Origin: Yponomeuta sedellus
Taxonomy: Eukaryota > Arthropoda > Insecta > Lepidoptera > Yponomeutidae
Assembly (NCBI GenBank): GCA_934045075.1
Contig: OW203722.1
Location: 4,087,264 to 4,151,263 of the forward strand
DNA length: 64,000 bases
Direction of reading: 5' to 3'
Notes under the pieces: model-generated
The model's database searches: none
Told to the model about the DNA's origin: nothing
The model's input: only the letters and a program-made list of their open reading frames with translations
Position numbers and translations under genes: made by a program
In this document: positions 1 to 10,205 of the stretch, piece after piece
How the letters are laid out: every line of letters begins with the position of its first letter
Position numbering within the stretch: position 1 is the first letter of the stretch

Positions 1-167
1 CAATAGAATGTTCATATTTGTTGTGAAAACTTTCGCCACCGCATTAATATATTACAGTTTGGCAGTTAGTTGAGGGGGACATAGCAAGAGTTACGACTTT
101 GGCCGTTTCTTTGGTACATTTTGCAATAACAATACGATAGTTGTGGTTTATAAGACAATCATCATTA

Positions 168-350
168 CTTGCCACGATCCTGACAGACCACCTTCGCTTC
201 ATTAACGTTCATAAGTCGTTGCATGCACGCACGCCGGTTCCGGGTACTTTTTATCTTTCCTTTTGCTAATACATTGTGGCAAGTGGCAGTCCCTGGTTTC
301 TGCCTACCCCTCGCGGATACAGGCGTGAGGTTATGTATGTATGTCATCAT
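168..350 (+). mobile_element. LINE (RTE-like, family L2) 3' end with 5' inversion
   Basis: Two pieces of the C-terminal end of the same non-LTR retrotransposon lie back to back. Bases 283-350 read forward and encode the last residues (GKWQSLVSAYPS-like), then the ATGT-rich tail. Bases 168-282 read on the minus strand and encode the part just upstream, with the motifs STRNRRACMQRLMN and VCQDRGK. The same protein end is seen more fully at 7533-7860 and 52640-52930. A forward 3' piece preceded by an inverted upstream piece is the known twin-priming product of LINE reverse transcription. It is a dead fragment. Confidence 0.7.
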
Positions 351-499
351 TAGTTTTTATCAGCCCACCTCTGTCCACATTTTAAGGTAGCGGTGGGCCT
401 TACAGTCAGATGTTATCAAGCCCATAACTATACCAGTAAATTATATCTGTGAACAATGCTCCTCTATAAAACATTTATATAAAAATAACAACATAACAT

Positions 500-660
500 A
501 ACCTATCGCTTGTATCCCGGAGACCTCTTGGGAAAGCAGAGACCAGCGACTGCCACTTGCCACGATCCTGACAGATCACCTTCGCTTCATCAGCGTTCAT
601 TAGTCGTTGCACAGACGCACGCCGATTTCGGATGCTTTTTCGGATCCTGCCCTTTGTTAA
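500..660 (-). mobile_element. LINE family L2 3' end fragment
   Basis: The minus strand encodes the L2 C-terminal motifs NRRA-VQRLMN, EAKVICQDRGKWQSL and SAFP, followed downstream by ACATAACATAACC-type tail sequence. It is 5' truncated and not an active gene. Confidence 0.65.
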
Positions 661-740
661 TACATCCCCAATTTAGTCGTACGTATTAAATTACATAATA
701 AATAGATCTGCGGATCTTGGACGTATTATTGAAGCATGGA

Positions 741-885
741 CCCCTGGTTATACCCCTGGAATGACATTGTTCTGCTACTGCTTTGTAGACTACCAAATTG
801 AGGTAAATAGCAACCATTGTCGTGCTCACACAATTCTATTAAAAAACAATGTAAGTATTATCTCTAGGGCATGGTTCTAACAATG
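741..885 (+). repeat. Interspersed repeat, paired with 18001-18130
   Basis: The segment beginning with TTATACCCCTGGAATGACATTG and containing TTTGTAGACTACCAAATTGA recurs in the same orientation at 18001-18130, with small indels. The class is unknown. The rest of 661-1260 shows nothing recognisable. Confidence 0.55.
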
Positions 886-1264
886 TCATGAAAATGGCCT
901 TTCACTGAAAATTTATCCGGTCTTTGCGTTAACAAATCTTTAGTGACGAATCCACCGATCAAGACACACTTTCATTAATCTTAGACCAAAAACTTTTAGC
1001 AATAAATCCACATATCAATACATACTTTAGTTAATCTTAGACCAAAGTTATCTGTCTAATATAAGTGAGCTTTTTATATTATTGGTACAAAACGGCAATT
1101 ACATTTCACATTACATAACGATGTAACGATGGACTGTACAAAAGTGCCCATTACATTAAGTGGCCTCATTCAAAATAAAATCCCTATGTAATCGATATCA
1201 AGTGTACCATCGCCTCCTACACCATTAGGCAATGATTGTGTGACAAATTTATGTAGCCTATACC

Positions 1265-1345
1265 ACTGTTGGGCACAGGCTTTCTCTCAGAAAGAGAGAG
1301 TATGTGATTAATTACAACGCGTGCCCACCGCGGACTGAGAAGCCA
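1265..1345 (-). repeat. SINE family C fragment (3' part)
   Basis: Contains GGGCACAGGC, the CTCTCAGAAAGAGAGAG motif and CGCGTGCCCACCGCGGA. These match the 3' half of the tRNA-headed SINE whose best copy is at 13280-13588. The tRNA-like head is missing. Confidence 0.55.
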
Positions 1346-1439
1346 GCGTTCTACGGCTCCACTACTATATACCGCTCAACAAAGTAGCACAGCATTCTAA
1401 AACATATGTGTAAAGAAATAAAACAATTAATAACTTCCG

Positions 1440-1795
1440 TGTTTCGCAAGGCACGTTAAGCCGTTGGTGCCGGCTGTCATTTATTGGCAGTCATTAATTT
1501 ATTATTATTAATTATAATTTAAAAAAAAGAACGTTATCTTATTGTATCTTACTAACATAGACTAAGCTCGTACTAACAACTCTATGGATTTGTTTATCCG
1601 AATTAAACGTATAATAATAATAATTAAGCCATGTCAGAGGCTCATAACTTCTGAAAGCAAGGCCCGCCGCAGCCTTACACGCCTCCACCAACCCGGACTT
1701 GGCCCCCGTGGTGGAGTATAGCCTAACCTTCCTGCGATGCTGGAAGAGACCCGTGCCTCAGCAGTGGGAACATACAAGGGTCGATATCGCGTCGA
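1440..1795 (+). mobile_element. 5S-SINE, 5' truncated and interrupted
   Basis: The 3' two-thirds of the 5S-SINE family: GCAAGGCACGTTAAGCCG, then CATGTCAGAGGC, the CCACCAACCCGGACTTGGCC block and the terminal AGCAGTGGGAACATACAAGG. The 5S-like head is absent. About 130 bp of AT-rich DNA (about 1498-1624) splits the sequence where other copies read GGCAGTCGTTAAGCC, so something inserted after this SINE. Confidence 0.65.
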
Positions 1796-4240
1796 ATAAA
1801 TAACTTCTTCATCTACATCTTTTTCAAAAGACATTTTTAAACCAGACTAATGCGCGGCCAGTTATAAGAAACACCACGTACATTTTTCCAGGTTCCTCCA
1901 TTGTAAGCCTGACCGCAAGCCTACTTTGTTTTTGTTTCAAACAAAAAGGGGACCACCGACGCAGTTCAAAGTCATGTCAATAACAATAAGGTTAACGTAA
2001 ATGATGAATGCGCACCATACATCGCAGCTGTACAGACATATTATCCCATTACTTAAACTGGATCATCTATAGCACATACAGTCTTTTAGCTATTAGAATA
2101 TACCTCGGTCTCTAGAGTAGGCTTCGGTTATCGCCGAAAGCACACGAGTGTAATACTATTTCCTGCTCTGTATAAATCTTATCTTCAGTATTTTGAAAAG
2201 TTATAAATAACAATACAAAATAAACCATACCTTATTGCAATAGAATCGGTTCTACTCGATAGTAGCCGAGACATATTCTTAAAGCTAACAGACTATACGC
2301 GTAAGTGATTTGTGGTTACAGTAGCTCGCGATGGCGTGTCAAATGCGGACCATGGCTCCAAATTAGAATTCATTTTAAATTAAGTGTAATTGATGTAATT
2401 TATGTTGTTTTAAATCACTCCTACATATTTTTCTGGTACTACCCCTTCAACTCTACGCGTCAACGTGGGTTAGCTGGAAGAAAATACTATTCAGTATGAA
2501 GCTTAGTGCAATAAAAAAAAATCAGTCAATTCATTTGATTCTATTTGATTTCAGTAAAACTAAGACATTTAATCAAATGAAATCCAAGTATTTTATTCGA
2601 AATAACACAGAAACTGTCACTTAATTAATGTTAAACTGTTAAAAATGGAACGTTTTATAACTTTTATAATAATAACTAAACTCTGGAACGACTTTAGGTG
2701 TGGTTTTATTTGTAGAATTGTAGTAATATTAACAGAAAACTGGATAAAAACGGAGAAGCAGGTAAAAAGTCAGATCTGGTCAAAGCGTAAAGTAGTAGTG
2801 GTGAAAAATGAGGGAAATCGAAGAATGTGTGACGTACATAATTTAAATATTTGAAAATAATAGATAGAAAAGAAATAAAAATGGTGTGAAGAGGTTTGCA
2901 CCGTTACAAAAATAGGTATCCCTATTTTTAACATCGAAATCCAGATAATTTATTATTTCACACAAAACATTTAACAGGCACTATCGGGTAGACTAGACCA
3001 GGTTAAATTAGAAATAATTTGTACGAAGGCGAGCTTATCACTGAAAGAGATAATTTTAGAGAAAAATGGACGAAAAACCATTCCGTACCCTTTTCTCGGA
3101 GTATCGTTGCAGGATACAAACGTGAGTGTAATGTATGTTCAAAGCGTGATGAAGCAATTATTTATTAAATTAGTTATTGAGTTATTTGGTGGTGAAGATG
3201 AAATAAAGGCGGCGGATTTTTGCACCGTTTTTTATTAGCGGTAGAAGCACATATTACATAAAAAATGTAGAAAAATGGGGGCGCGCGTGCCTGCGGGCTC
3301 ACTAGAGACAGAGTGCTTAGTGCGAGTTTGACAGATCCAATCGAATAACTTTACTACCGCGTTAATCGAGCATTGAGTAGTGAGTATGAGTAAGTTAAAC
3401 GTTCGAACTGGCAAAACGCTGTCACAGTACAACTCGCACTCGCGTTTATTCGTGTTTTAGCTGGTAAACGTGTTCACTTCTCAACGTAAACCATTACAAA
3501 TCGCACTCATCAATTTTAATTTCTATACTTGTCGCTAGGTGGCGCTTCTTCGATGCCATAGAAATATGAGTTTACGTTAACGCGATCGAGTAGTAAAAAA
3601 ACTCGCACTAAGCACTCAGAAGGCGGACTGCCCGAAAAACGAATGAAAACCGTGTGAGCGAGACGGAGCTACGCTTTCGCACGCGCCCAGATTAATAAAG
3701 ATATTTATTACCATCAAGTACATAGAAAAATTGGAGATCTAAATAAAATTAAATATAAAGAAATAAAATGAGAGCACGTCGCTTATGAATGCATGTAATC
3801 AATCCCCACAGCCTTGACCCTAAACACCAGATGCATCTGAAGATGCAAATGAAAAGGTCAAGTTTTACTTTTAAGGTTCATAATTACTGATAATCGATCT
3901 TCTGTCAGAAGTCAAAACTTGTCTTTTACCTTGGCATTTTGATTTAGACCAAGCTAGCGCAAAAATATTGCAGCATGTTAATTGCATATCTTTGGGATTA
4001 TCAATCATGATATTAACTCTAACGCGGCTTGCACAGATTTTTTTGGAATCGTGTTGTATCTTTGCATTTGCCAATATTGGAGTTCAATCCTATAGTTTCA
4101 CTTCCTCACTTAATACGTAAACTTATTTACATTAAAGCTCAAGACACATTTAGGTTATTAAAAAAATCTTTGAATAGCGAACATTATTTTATTGAAGATT
4201 AAATTCAGTCAACATTATTTAGCATAAGCATAAGTTTATG
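1796..4240. other. AT-rich DNA with no recognised feature
   Basis: Only short open frames without recognisable motifs. A locally more GC-rich patch near 3280-3680 also gives no convincing coding signal. I see no gene here. Confidence 0.4.
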
Positions 4241-4287
4241 GTACATAATTTGTAAATTCTGCCACTATATAGGTGAAGTGACCATTG

Positions 4288-4392
4288 TAACATTTTTTAT
4301 AGAGCAGGCTTGCTCAGACCGGCTTAGTCAGCTTATCCCACAGGAAAAACTATATAAGTACGTGCAGAACCTAAGCCGCATGTTTTTCAGTT
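4288..4392 (-). repeat. SINE family C fragment (middle part)
   Basis: AGGCTTGCTCAGACCGGCTTAG and CCCACAGGAAAAACTA match the central block of family C seen at 24270-24360 and 34550-34620. It is diverged and truncated. Confidence 0.45.
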
Positions 4393-4411
4393 TTTCAGTC
4401 CGCCCATTACA

Positions 4412-4610
4412 CTAATATTATAAGGGCGAAAGTTTGTGAGTGTGTATGTGTGTTACTTCTTCACGTCTTAACGGCCGGAGCGATTTAAATTCAATTTTTT
4501 TTGGTGTCATCTGACATCTGACACTGAAATAGGCTACGTTTACTGCGGGAAAATATCTTATTCCCATGGGAAAATCGATAAACACGGATAACACCGCGGG
4601 GCACAGCTAG
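4412..4610 (+). mobile_element. Non-autonomous Helitron-like element
   Basis: Starts at TAATATTATAAGGGCGAAAG and ends with ACACCGCGGGGCACAGCTAG followed by T. CTAG fits the Helitron CTRR terminus. The better copy at 16490-16680 shows the intact CCGCGG-loop-CCGCGG hairpin just before it; here the left half of that hairpin has decayed. No transposase or helicase is encoded. A second element start (TAATATTATAAGGGCGG) follows immediately at 4611-4626. Confidence 0.65.
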
Positions 4611-4626
4611 TAATATTATAAGGGCG

Positions 4627-4691
4627 GAAAAGACATGACAAGGCTTCCACGTGATATATTATATCATGTGGAAGCCTTGTCATGTCTTTTC
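4627..4691. repeat. Near-perfect palindrome, 32-bp arms
   Basis: Arms 4627-4658 and 4660-4691 are reverse complements around one central base, with one mismatch. It directly follows the truncated second Helitron start. Origin unknown. Confidence 0.85.
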
Positions 4692-6750
4692 TCATACACT
4701 GATTATGAGCTTTTTCACCCGTGATTTCACGATTTCATTCTTCATGATTTCAATTTATGTGTAAAATTCAGACACTCAGCTGAGGACAGCATGTTTACAG
4801 TACTGTCAGCGAATGGCACACTGTAGCCTCTACAAAAAATATATCGCGTCTTTATCACTCAAAACTGCATAGACGTTCCAACTACTTGGATATGTGTGTA
4901 AGTGTGTCGTGAGAACAAAAACGTCTTTTGCCAGAAAATCATAAGTCACGCCGTGTACAATGGCCGTGCGGTTATGCTGTTAGGTTGACGTCCTCGCCTG
5001 TCTTGGGTCACGACATAACACTTGTTGCGTTCACGATAATTTGGCTCTTTTTCGCATAAACTTCAGATCTCCGCGAAATTAAATAAACTCTTACTAAGTT
5101 GAATTTGCCAAGAAAGTGCGAATTCCTACTTAAAGGAATAAATTTTCACGTGATGGCGTTTAACAAAACATTCTTTATTCAACATTAGGTTAGAATTTTC
5201 AGTGATTTATTAACCTTGGGGAGGATATTGTGTCCATTTTGGGAAGCGTATATTAGTTTTTAGTAAAGGTTTTCAATTAATATATTCCGGTGAGTACTTA
5301 AATAGGTAGAGAAGAACTAGAATAGTGTTCTCTAGAACTTCTAGAGAACACTTAATTGTACAATAAAACATTACACAGATTTCTTAACCTAAGAGTACAG
5401 ATGGCGACCTTATCACTAAAAATGATCTAAGATCTCTTCTACACGACCTCAATTTATTTATTTTGGAAAATAATTTGAACTCCGTTTTGGTGGACATTTA
5501 TTTATTTATTATAGGATTTTGATGTGAATTAAATTTAATAATAATAATAGTCATTTATTTCACGCAAAGAGACCCTTATACAAATATTTTTTAAAAATAA
5601 CTAAAAACTAAACAATAAAGGTCTCCCAGTGGATGAATTAGATCATCCACTGGGGGACACATTTCGCAGTTTTATTGATTCGGTTCTTAGGGTCAAAACC
5701 TTTATTTTTATGAGCTTTTACGCTAATACTCGCTATTCATAAAAGGTGGCGAAACTGGAGATGTCAAATATTATTGAATTCAAACTCTCTCAATTTCAGA
5801 AAATTCCAGAGAAATTTAGTTTGTACAGTTTACACAGGAACAGTTTAGTACCTTATAGCACGGTAAGGTATTAACTGTAATAAATACTTGAGAGAGTACA
5901 TTCACAAAACAACGCCTTTAAAGTACGCAATAAAAAAGCAACACTAATTTTATTTCTCACAAAATCAATGTAATTGGATAATATGGCAAATAATTATCAC
6001 GGAAATGTGATGGATAAAATATAGTTTCTCAGGCCACTGCAATGCGCAATATCGTCGAATTCAGAGCCTCCTCCTTTTATAAAGTCTGTTAAAAATAAAA
6101 CAGAATAAATATGAACCCAATGTCTCGATGATACAGTACATTAGTTTTGTAACAATACTTAAAAGTCTAAAGTAAGAGTCGTATAATAGTTAAACTAACA
6201 TCCTATTACGAGTCACGATTGTCCCTATTTGAAATCGATTTTTTATCGACGACCGCCCGAAAGATGAATGTTGCACTATTTTATTGTAAGTGGATGGTAC
6301 GGCTCGTAAATAGCATATTGCATGCAAAGCGAAGATTTGAATAATAGAGCTTACCCTGAGGCAAATAAGATCTGTTATTCCAATAATTCTACGGTAAAAA
6401 ACGATGTCGTTCACTCTTCAAATGCAGACGTGTTGATGGCGTTACATGACGTTGTTCTTTTGCGAAATAGTAAGAGGAAACTGCATCTATCTAAATATGT
6501 AATAGGTCCAGGCTTAGACAGAGATGTGAAAAAAAACTGATAGCTCGATACGAATATTTGCAACTTGACCTAGCCACCTATAAGTTCTATTTGATAGATT
6601 TGTGTTAATATGAATGCTGTCTGTAGGGGGTTTTGCTCTGTAAAAGGTGAAAAAATACGGTTTTTGCAATAAAGCTTTTCAATACATACATACATGGTTA
6701 AGGAGTTATGAGGGAACATAGAATCGGACATACTTACATACATACATACG
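4692..6750. other. Mostly unrecognised DNA with two palindromes
   Basis: Short palindromes lie at 5324-5352 (14-bp arms) and 5621-5658 (16-bp arms, one mismatch). Around 5355-5455 a diverged LINE 3' UTR of family D2 is visible on the minus strand (TGGCGACCTTATCACTAAAA). Small open frames near 6190-6540 resemble no family. Confidence 0.45.
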
Positions 6751-6754
6751 AGCT

Positions 6755-6894
6755 AAACACATTACCCTCCTTTTGGGCTTCGCTGCAGTCGGGTAAATAC
6801 ATACGAGCTAAACACATTACCCTCCTTTTGGGCTTCGCTGCAGTCGGGTAATAAACACATTACCCTCCTTTTGGGCTTCGCTGCAGTCGGGTAA
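6755..6894. repeat. Three tandem copies of a 42-bp unit
   Basis: The unit AAACACATTACCCTCC...GGGTAA occurs at 6755-6796, 6810-6851 and 6853-6894. The first two are preceded by CATACGAGCT, giving a 55-bp period. On the minus strand it reads as a CCCGACTGCAGCGAAGCCC block, which looks like a retrotransposon 3' segment, but I cannot name the family. Confidence 0.8.
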
Positions 6895-6895
6895 A

Positions 6896-6990
6896 AATAT
6901 TTTGTTAGGTTGCGTCCTTACTAAGCAAACTGTTAGCCGCCGACGTTCTCGGTAGTCGGCGCGCGTAACGCTGCAGATTGCGTAGACACA
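6896..6990. repeat. Flank shared with the second (CATA)n array
   Basis: The segment from TATTTTGTTAGGTTG to GATTGCGTAGACACATACAT is almost identical to 32751-32850. In both places it borders the array on the side away from the LINE coding end, so array and flank belong to one composite repeat. Confidence 0.8.
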
Positions 6991-7532
6991 TACATAAATA
7001 CATACATACATACATACATACATACATACATACATACATACATACATACATACATACATACATACATACATACATACATACATACATACATACATACATA
7101 CATACATACATACATACATACATACATACATACATACATACATACATACATACATACATACATACATACATACATACATACATACATACATACATACATA
7201 CATACATACATACATACATACATACATACATACATACATACATACATACATACATACATACATACATACATACATACATACATACATACATACATACATA
7301 CATACATACATACATACATACATACATACATACATACATACATACATACATACATACATACATACATACATACATACATACATACATACATACATACATA
7401 CATACATACATACATACACACATACACACATACATACATACATACATACATACATACATACATACATACATACATACATACATACATACATACATACATA
7501 CATACATACATACATACATACATGATACATAC
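6991..7532. repeat. (CATA)n microsatellite, about 530 bp
   Basis: Near-perfect CATA/TATG tetranucleotide array of roughly 130 units, with a short CACA-containing interruption near 7418-7432. It abuts the 3' end of the L2 LINE at 7533, whose other copies end in short ATGT runs (for example 336-350). It therefore looks like an expanded LINE 3' tail. Open frames across it (CMYV or IHTY repeats) are artefacts of the array. Confidence 0.95.
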
Positions 7533-7870
7533 ATAACTTCACGCCTGTATTCCAGAGGGTTAGGCAGAGACCAGGGACTGCCACTTGCCACGATCCTGAC
7601 AGATCACCTTCGCCTCATCAACGTTCATAAGTCGTTGCATGCACGCACGCCGGTTCTAGGTACTTTTTTCCTTCCCCTTATTTTGGTCGATGTATGTCCG
7701 CCTGGGACGTCCATTACCAGCCCTAACACTCACATTCGCAATATATATTTGTTTCGTCAATCTTTCTTCCTTTATCCTCTCCACATGTCCAAACCAACAC
7801 AACATTCCTTTCTCAATTCTAGTCACTACATCCTCTTTCAGTCTACAACGTTCAATAACAATAATAAAAT
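7533..7870 (-). pseudogene. LINE family L2 (RTE-like) C-terminal fragment
   Basis: The minus strand encodes the tail of a non-LTR retrotransposon polyprotein. In order: LKEDVVTRIEKGML, WFGHVERI, RLTKQIYIANV, GRPRRTYIDQ, then after a frame change NRRACMQRLMN, EAKVICQDRGKWQSL and the stop. This C-terminal tail is typical of RTE-type LINEs downstream of the reverse transcriptase. No reverse transcriptase motif is present, so the copy is 5' truncated and at least one frameshift or stop (in SA*PSG) breaks it. The (CATA)n array follows as its 3' tail. Class is inferred from the C-terminal motifs only. Confidence 0.75.
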
Positions 7871-7887
7871 CAAAGCAAGGCCTACCA

Positions 7888-7940
7888 ATATGTCCCCAAG
7901 GCCATAAAACATACAATTTTTTATGGACTTGGGGACATAT
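7888..7940. repeat. Imperfect hairpin, 22-bp arms
   Basis: Arms 7888-7909 and 7919-7940 pair around ATGTCCCCAAG and CTTGGGGACAT, with one mismatch. It lies at the truncated 5' side of the L2 fragment and may mark its inversion junction. Confidence 0.7.
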
Positions 7941-7989
7941 CATTGACCACTCAAGCCCAAGTTTTGTTACCATCAATGTCGTTTTAGAC

Positions 7990-8324
7990 CATTTGCATTA
8001 ATTAGATGAGATGTTTTGCAAAATCACAAACTGGTACGTTTAACATCACTTCTTTAAATGTCAGTACTGAGGATGTAATGAACAAATATCTCATATCAGC
8101 TCCAGTTACTCTTCAATCAAGTAATTTGCCTTGTGCCTAGCTGTTTATTAGCTGTTGAATTCCAATCTGAATCCAATTATATTATCAGCGAGGCTCATTG
8201 GCAAATCGTAGACCCACGATTAGTGTATGCTTAAATAGAGTTATTGTGGGTTATTTAAGGTATGACTATATGACTTCTAATTATAACGCATGATTGCAAA
8301 AACTTCCGTATTCGATATAAATCC
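7990..8324. other. No recognised feature
   Basis: AT-rich DNA without motifs, repeats or a credible open frame. Confidence 0.35.
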
Positions 8325-8520
8325 TTGTATGTCCCTACTACTGGGGTACGAGTCTCTTCCTACATCACTAGAAGGTTAGGCCACTCCACGACGGGGGCCA
8401 AATCCTTTTTCCGAGCGCTTACGTGCTTCACAAGGCACGTTAAACCGTTGATGCCTGCTGTCATGTAATGGCAGTCGAAAAGCCATGTAAGAGGCCTCAT
8501 GGGCGGCTTGATAACTCCCG
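8325..8520. mobile_element. 5S-SINE fragment with internal inversion
   Basis: Bases 8325-8396 are the 3' end of the 5S-SINE on the minus strand (ATGTCCCTACTACTGGGGTA, then CTCTTCCTACATC). Bases 8397-8520 are its middle on the plus strand (CCGAGCGCTTACGTGC to GGCGGCTTGATAACT). The polarity switch shows that 5' inversion affects this family too. Confidence 0.6.
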
Positions 8521-8587
8521 TAATAGAGTATGTATTTTATTTTTCTCCAACTTTTGTTCCAGTATTGCATGAATTTCATGAAATTAT

Positions 8588-8888
8588 AATTATACTATTT
8601 TTATTTTTAATGCACTAACCCGTGCTAATAATCATGTGGGTACAGTGATATCGTTCCGATGTTAAACCTAACTGCAAAGTAGGTAGTCGGGGCTGTAAGT
8701 AATGCAATTTGCTTAAGTCAGATGTCGCTGCCTGTACGTAATACAGAGAATAGTGTAAAGAGGTTCGGAATTTCACTGATGCCGTGAGTCGCCCATTGGC
8801 TCAATTGGTAGAGCGCTGGCACGGATAGCCAGAGGTTGCGGGTTCGAATCCCGGCATGGGTGAATTTTTTAGCCTCGAAATAGGTTTT
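8588..8888 (-). mobile_element. T-family element, stub plus inverted body
   Basis: A 14-bp target-site duplication, TTTCATGAAATTAT, lies at 8574-8587 and 8889-8902. The minus-strand 3' stub (hairpin GCAC-TAACCC-GTGC and A-rich end) occupies about 8588-8627. The rest of the monomer follows in the opposite orientation, reading forward from ATCATGTGGGTACAG through the tRNA-like domain to TAGCCTCGAAATAGG and a T-run. This stub plus inverted-body arrangement recurs through the family. Confidence 0.85.
8790..8862 (+). tRNA. tRNA-like domain of a T-family element (not a functional tRNA)
   Basis: It can be drawn as a cloverleaf: acceptor CGCCCAT/ATGGGTG, D stem GCTC/GAGC, anticodon stem CTGGC/GCCAG, loop ACGGATA and T loop TTCGAAT. 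The A box (TTGGCTCAATTGG) and B box (GGTTCGAATCC) of RNA polymerase III promoters are clear. Against a real tRNA: the base before the would-be GGA anticodon is C rather than the near-universal T, the T stem has only about four pairs plus an extra base, and the unit is repeated inside a mobile element. A tRNA search program may still report it and its relatives. Confidence 0.35.
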
Positions 8889-8924
8889 TTTCATGAAATT
8901 ATGTTAAATTAGTTATGTGGGGAT

Positions 8925-9020
8925 TATGGGCATTACCCCCCAATGATGGCACAACCTTGCGCTATGGCGCTCATTAGGGGAGGACTATGTCCAGCAGTGG
9001 ACTAATAGCCTGAAGAAGAA
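8925..9020 (+). mobile_element. Family B / RTE 3' end fragment
   Basis: Reads CAATGATGGCACAACC, CTCATTAGGGGAGGACTATG, CCAGCAGTGGACTAATAGCC and a GAAGAA-rich tail. The last part equals the end of the RTE pseudogene at 9225-9490, so family B shares the 3' end of an RTE LINE, either as a truncated LINE or as a SINE that borrows its tail. Confidence 0.65.
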
Positions 9021-9224
9021 AAAGAAGAAGATGTTAAATTTAAGATTGAATTGGTAAAGTGTAAAGATTTTTATTTAAAAAGCGTGCATTTTGTTAAAGA
9101 GACGTATCAAGATTGCTTAATTTTTTTAAGTACCTAAACAAATGGACTATAGTAGGTCAAAATGACAAATTTTAACTGACGTGTTTCAAGAATTGCACAT
9201 TTTTCAGGTAGATATAACCCTCCA

Positions 9225-9490
9225 AATAGCCCTTGGTGTGTTTTGACAGAGAACCAAAGTTATCGACATAGCTCGGAGAATTAGCGAGCTGAAGTGGCAG
9301 TGGGCTGGCCATATCTCATGAAGAACCGCCAACCGTTAGAGTAAACGTGTTCGAGTGGAGACCGCGACTCGGCAAACGTAGTGCGAAAAACTGCAGATGC
9401 TGGATGCGGCAAGCTGAAAACAGGACGCGCTCATTAAGGGAGGGCTATGTCCAGCACTGGACTAATAGAGCCTGAAGAAGAACAAGAAGA
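9225..9490 (+). pseudogene. RTE-type LINE C-terminal end, decayed
   Basis: Forward frames, with stops and shifts, give ISELKWQWAGHIS, a WRPRLGK-like stretch and a degenerate WMR-AE block, then the shared 3' end GGGCTATGTCCAGCACTGG and a GAAGAA tail. WAGHI followed by a WRPR block and the QQW-type end is characteristic of RTE-clade retrotransposons. Several frame breaks make it a relic. It is a different family from L2. Confidence 0.7.
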
Positions 9491-9884
9491 AATGTAAAAT
9501 TCAAACACCTACCTGTCCATTCAAATATCGACTACCTACTTATTATGTAGAGTGAAACAATCGACATTTGATCTTAATCGTGCTTAAGTGACAAGTGGCC
9601 GCAGCTGCCGTCATTTGTTTTTGTTCATGCAGTATTGACGTACGGTGTTGTCCCAAATGTCAAGTGATTGGAAAATGTCATCGCACCACATCCCAAATTC
9701 AAAGGACAACCTATTGTGTTATGTCAATGCCACTATATCAATTATTTTAAATGGCAATAGTGACAAAGGAATGACCAACCCGCTCACCAAAAATTTTATT
9801 ACAATTTACTAGAAAAGTTTATGTATTTTTTTTTATATTTTAATATAAATAAGAAGAGGATCAAACATTTCTTCATCATCACGG
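9491..9884. other. No recognised feature
   Basis: AT-rich, with no motif or repeat I can support. Confidence 0.35.
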
Positions 9885-10205
9885 ATCTCTTCCTTGAGGA
9901 AGATTTGGGCCATACTCCACCACGGGGGCCAAATCCGGATTGGTGGAGGCTAGTATGACTAAGTGGCGGTCGTACTGTAAGAAGTTTTCAAGCCGCCTTA
10001 AGGCCTCTGACTTGGCTTAAAGACTGCCATCTCACGACGGCAGCCGGCACCAACTGCTAAACGTGCCTTGCCAAGCACGGAACCGCTCGGGAAAATGCCA
10101 CTAGAGTTAGTCATGGACGATCACCCATCCATGCACTGAACGTGCCCTATGTTGCTTAACCTTCGTGATTGTTTAAAAAAGCAGCCGGGGCTACGAGCGA
10201 TTCAA
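9885..10205 (-). mobile_element. 5S-SINE, nearly full length, diverged
   Basis: On the minus strand it runs from the 5S-like head region (GTGCATGGATGGGTGATCG) through GCACGTTTAGCAG and the CCACCAATCCGGATTTGGCC block to the 3' end near 9885. It is more diverged than the copy at 11562-11921, so likely older. Confidence 0.65.

Noticed and set aside
7000..7500. CRISPR-like or satellite array
   Set aside because: It is a plain tetranucleotide repeat without spacers, and the context is an insect-type genome.
6817..7591. Several long overlapping open frames encoding CMYV or IHTY repeats, and the same at 32728-33225
   Set aside because: They exist because a 4-bp repeat without stop codons is open in every frame. 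No start context, motif or non-repeat domain supports a protein.
8790..8862. Functional tRNA genes in the T elements and in the SINE heads
   Set aside because: The anticodon loop lacks T before the anticodon, the T arm is irregular, and each domain sits inside a mobile repeat with its own target-site duplication.
8588..8888. T family as Helitrons, because of a hairpin near CTAA
   Set aside because: Target-site duplications of 8-15 bp and frequent 5' truncation fit reverse-transcription-based insertion. Helitrons make no duplication.
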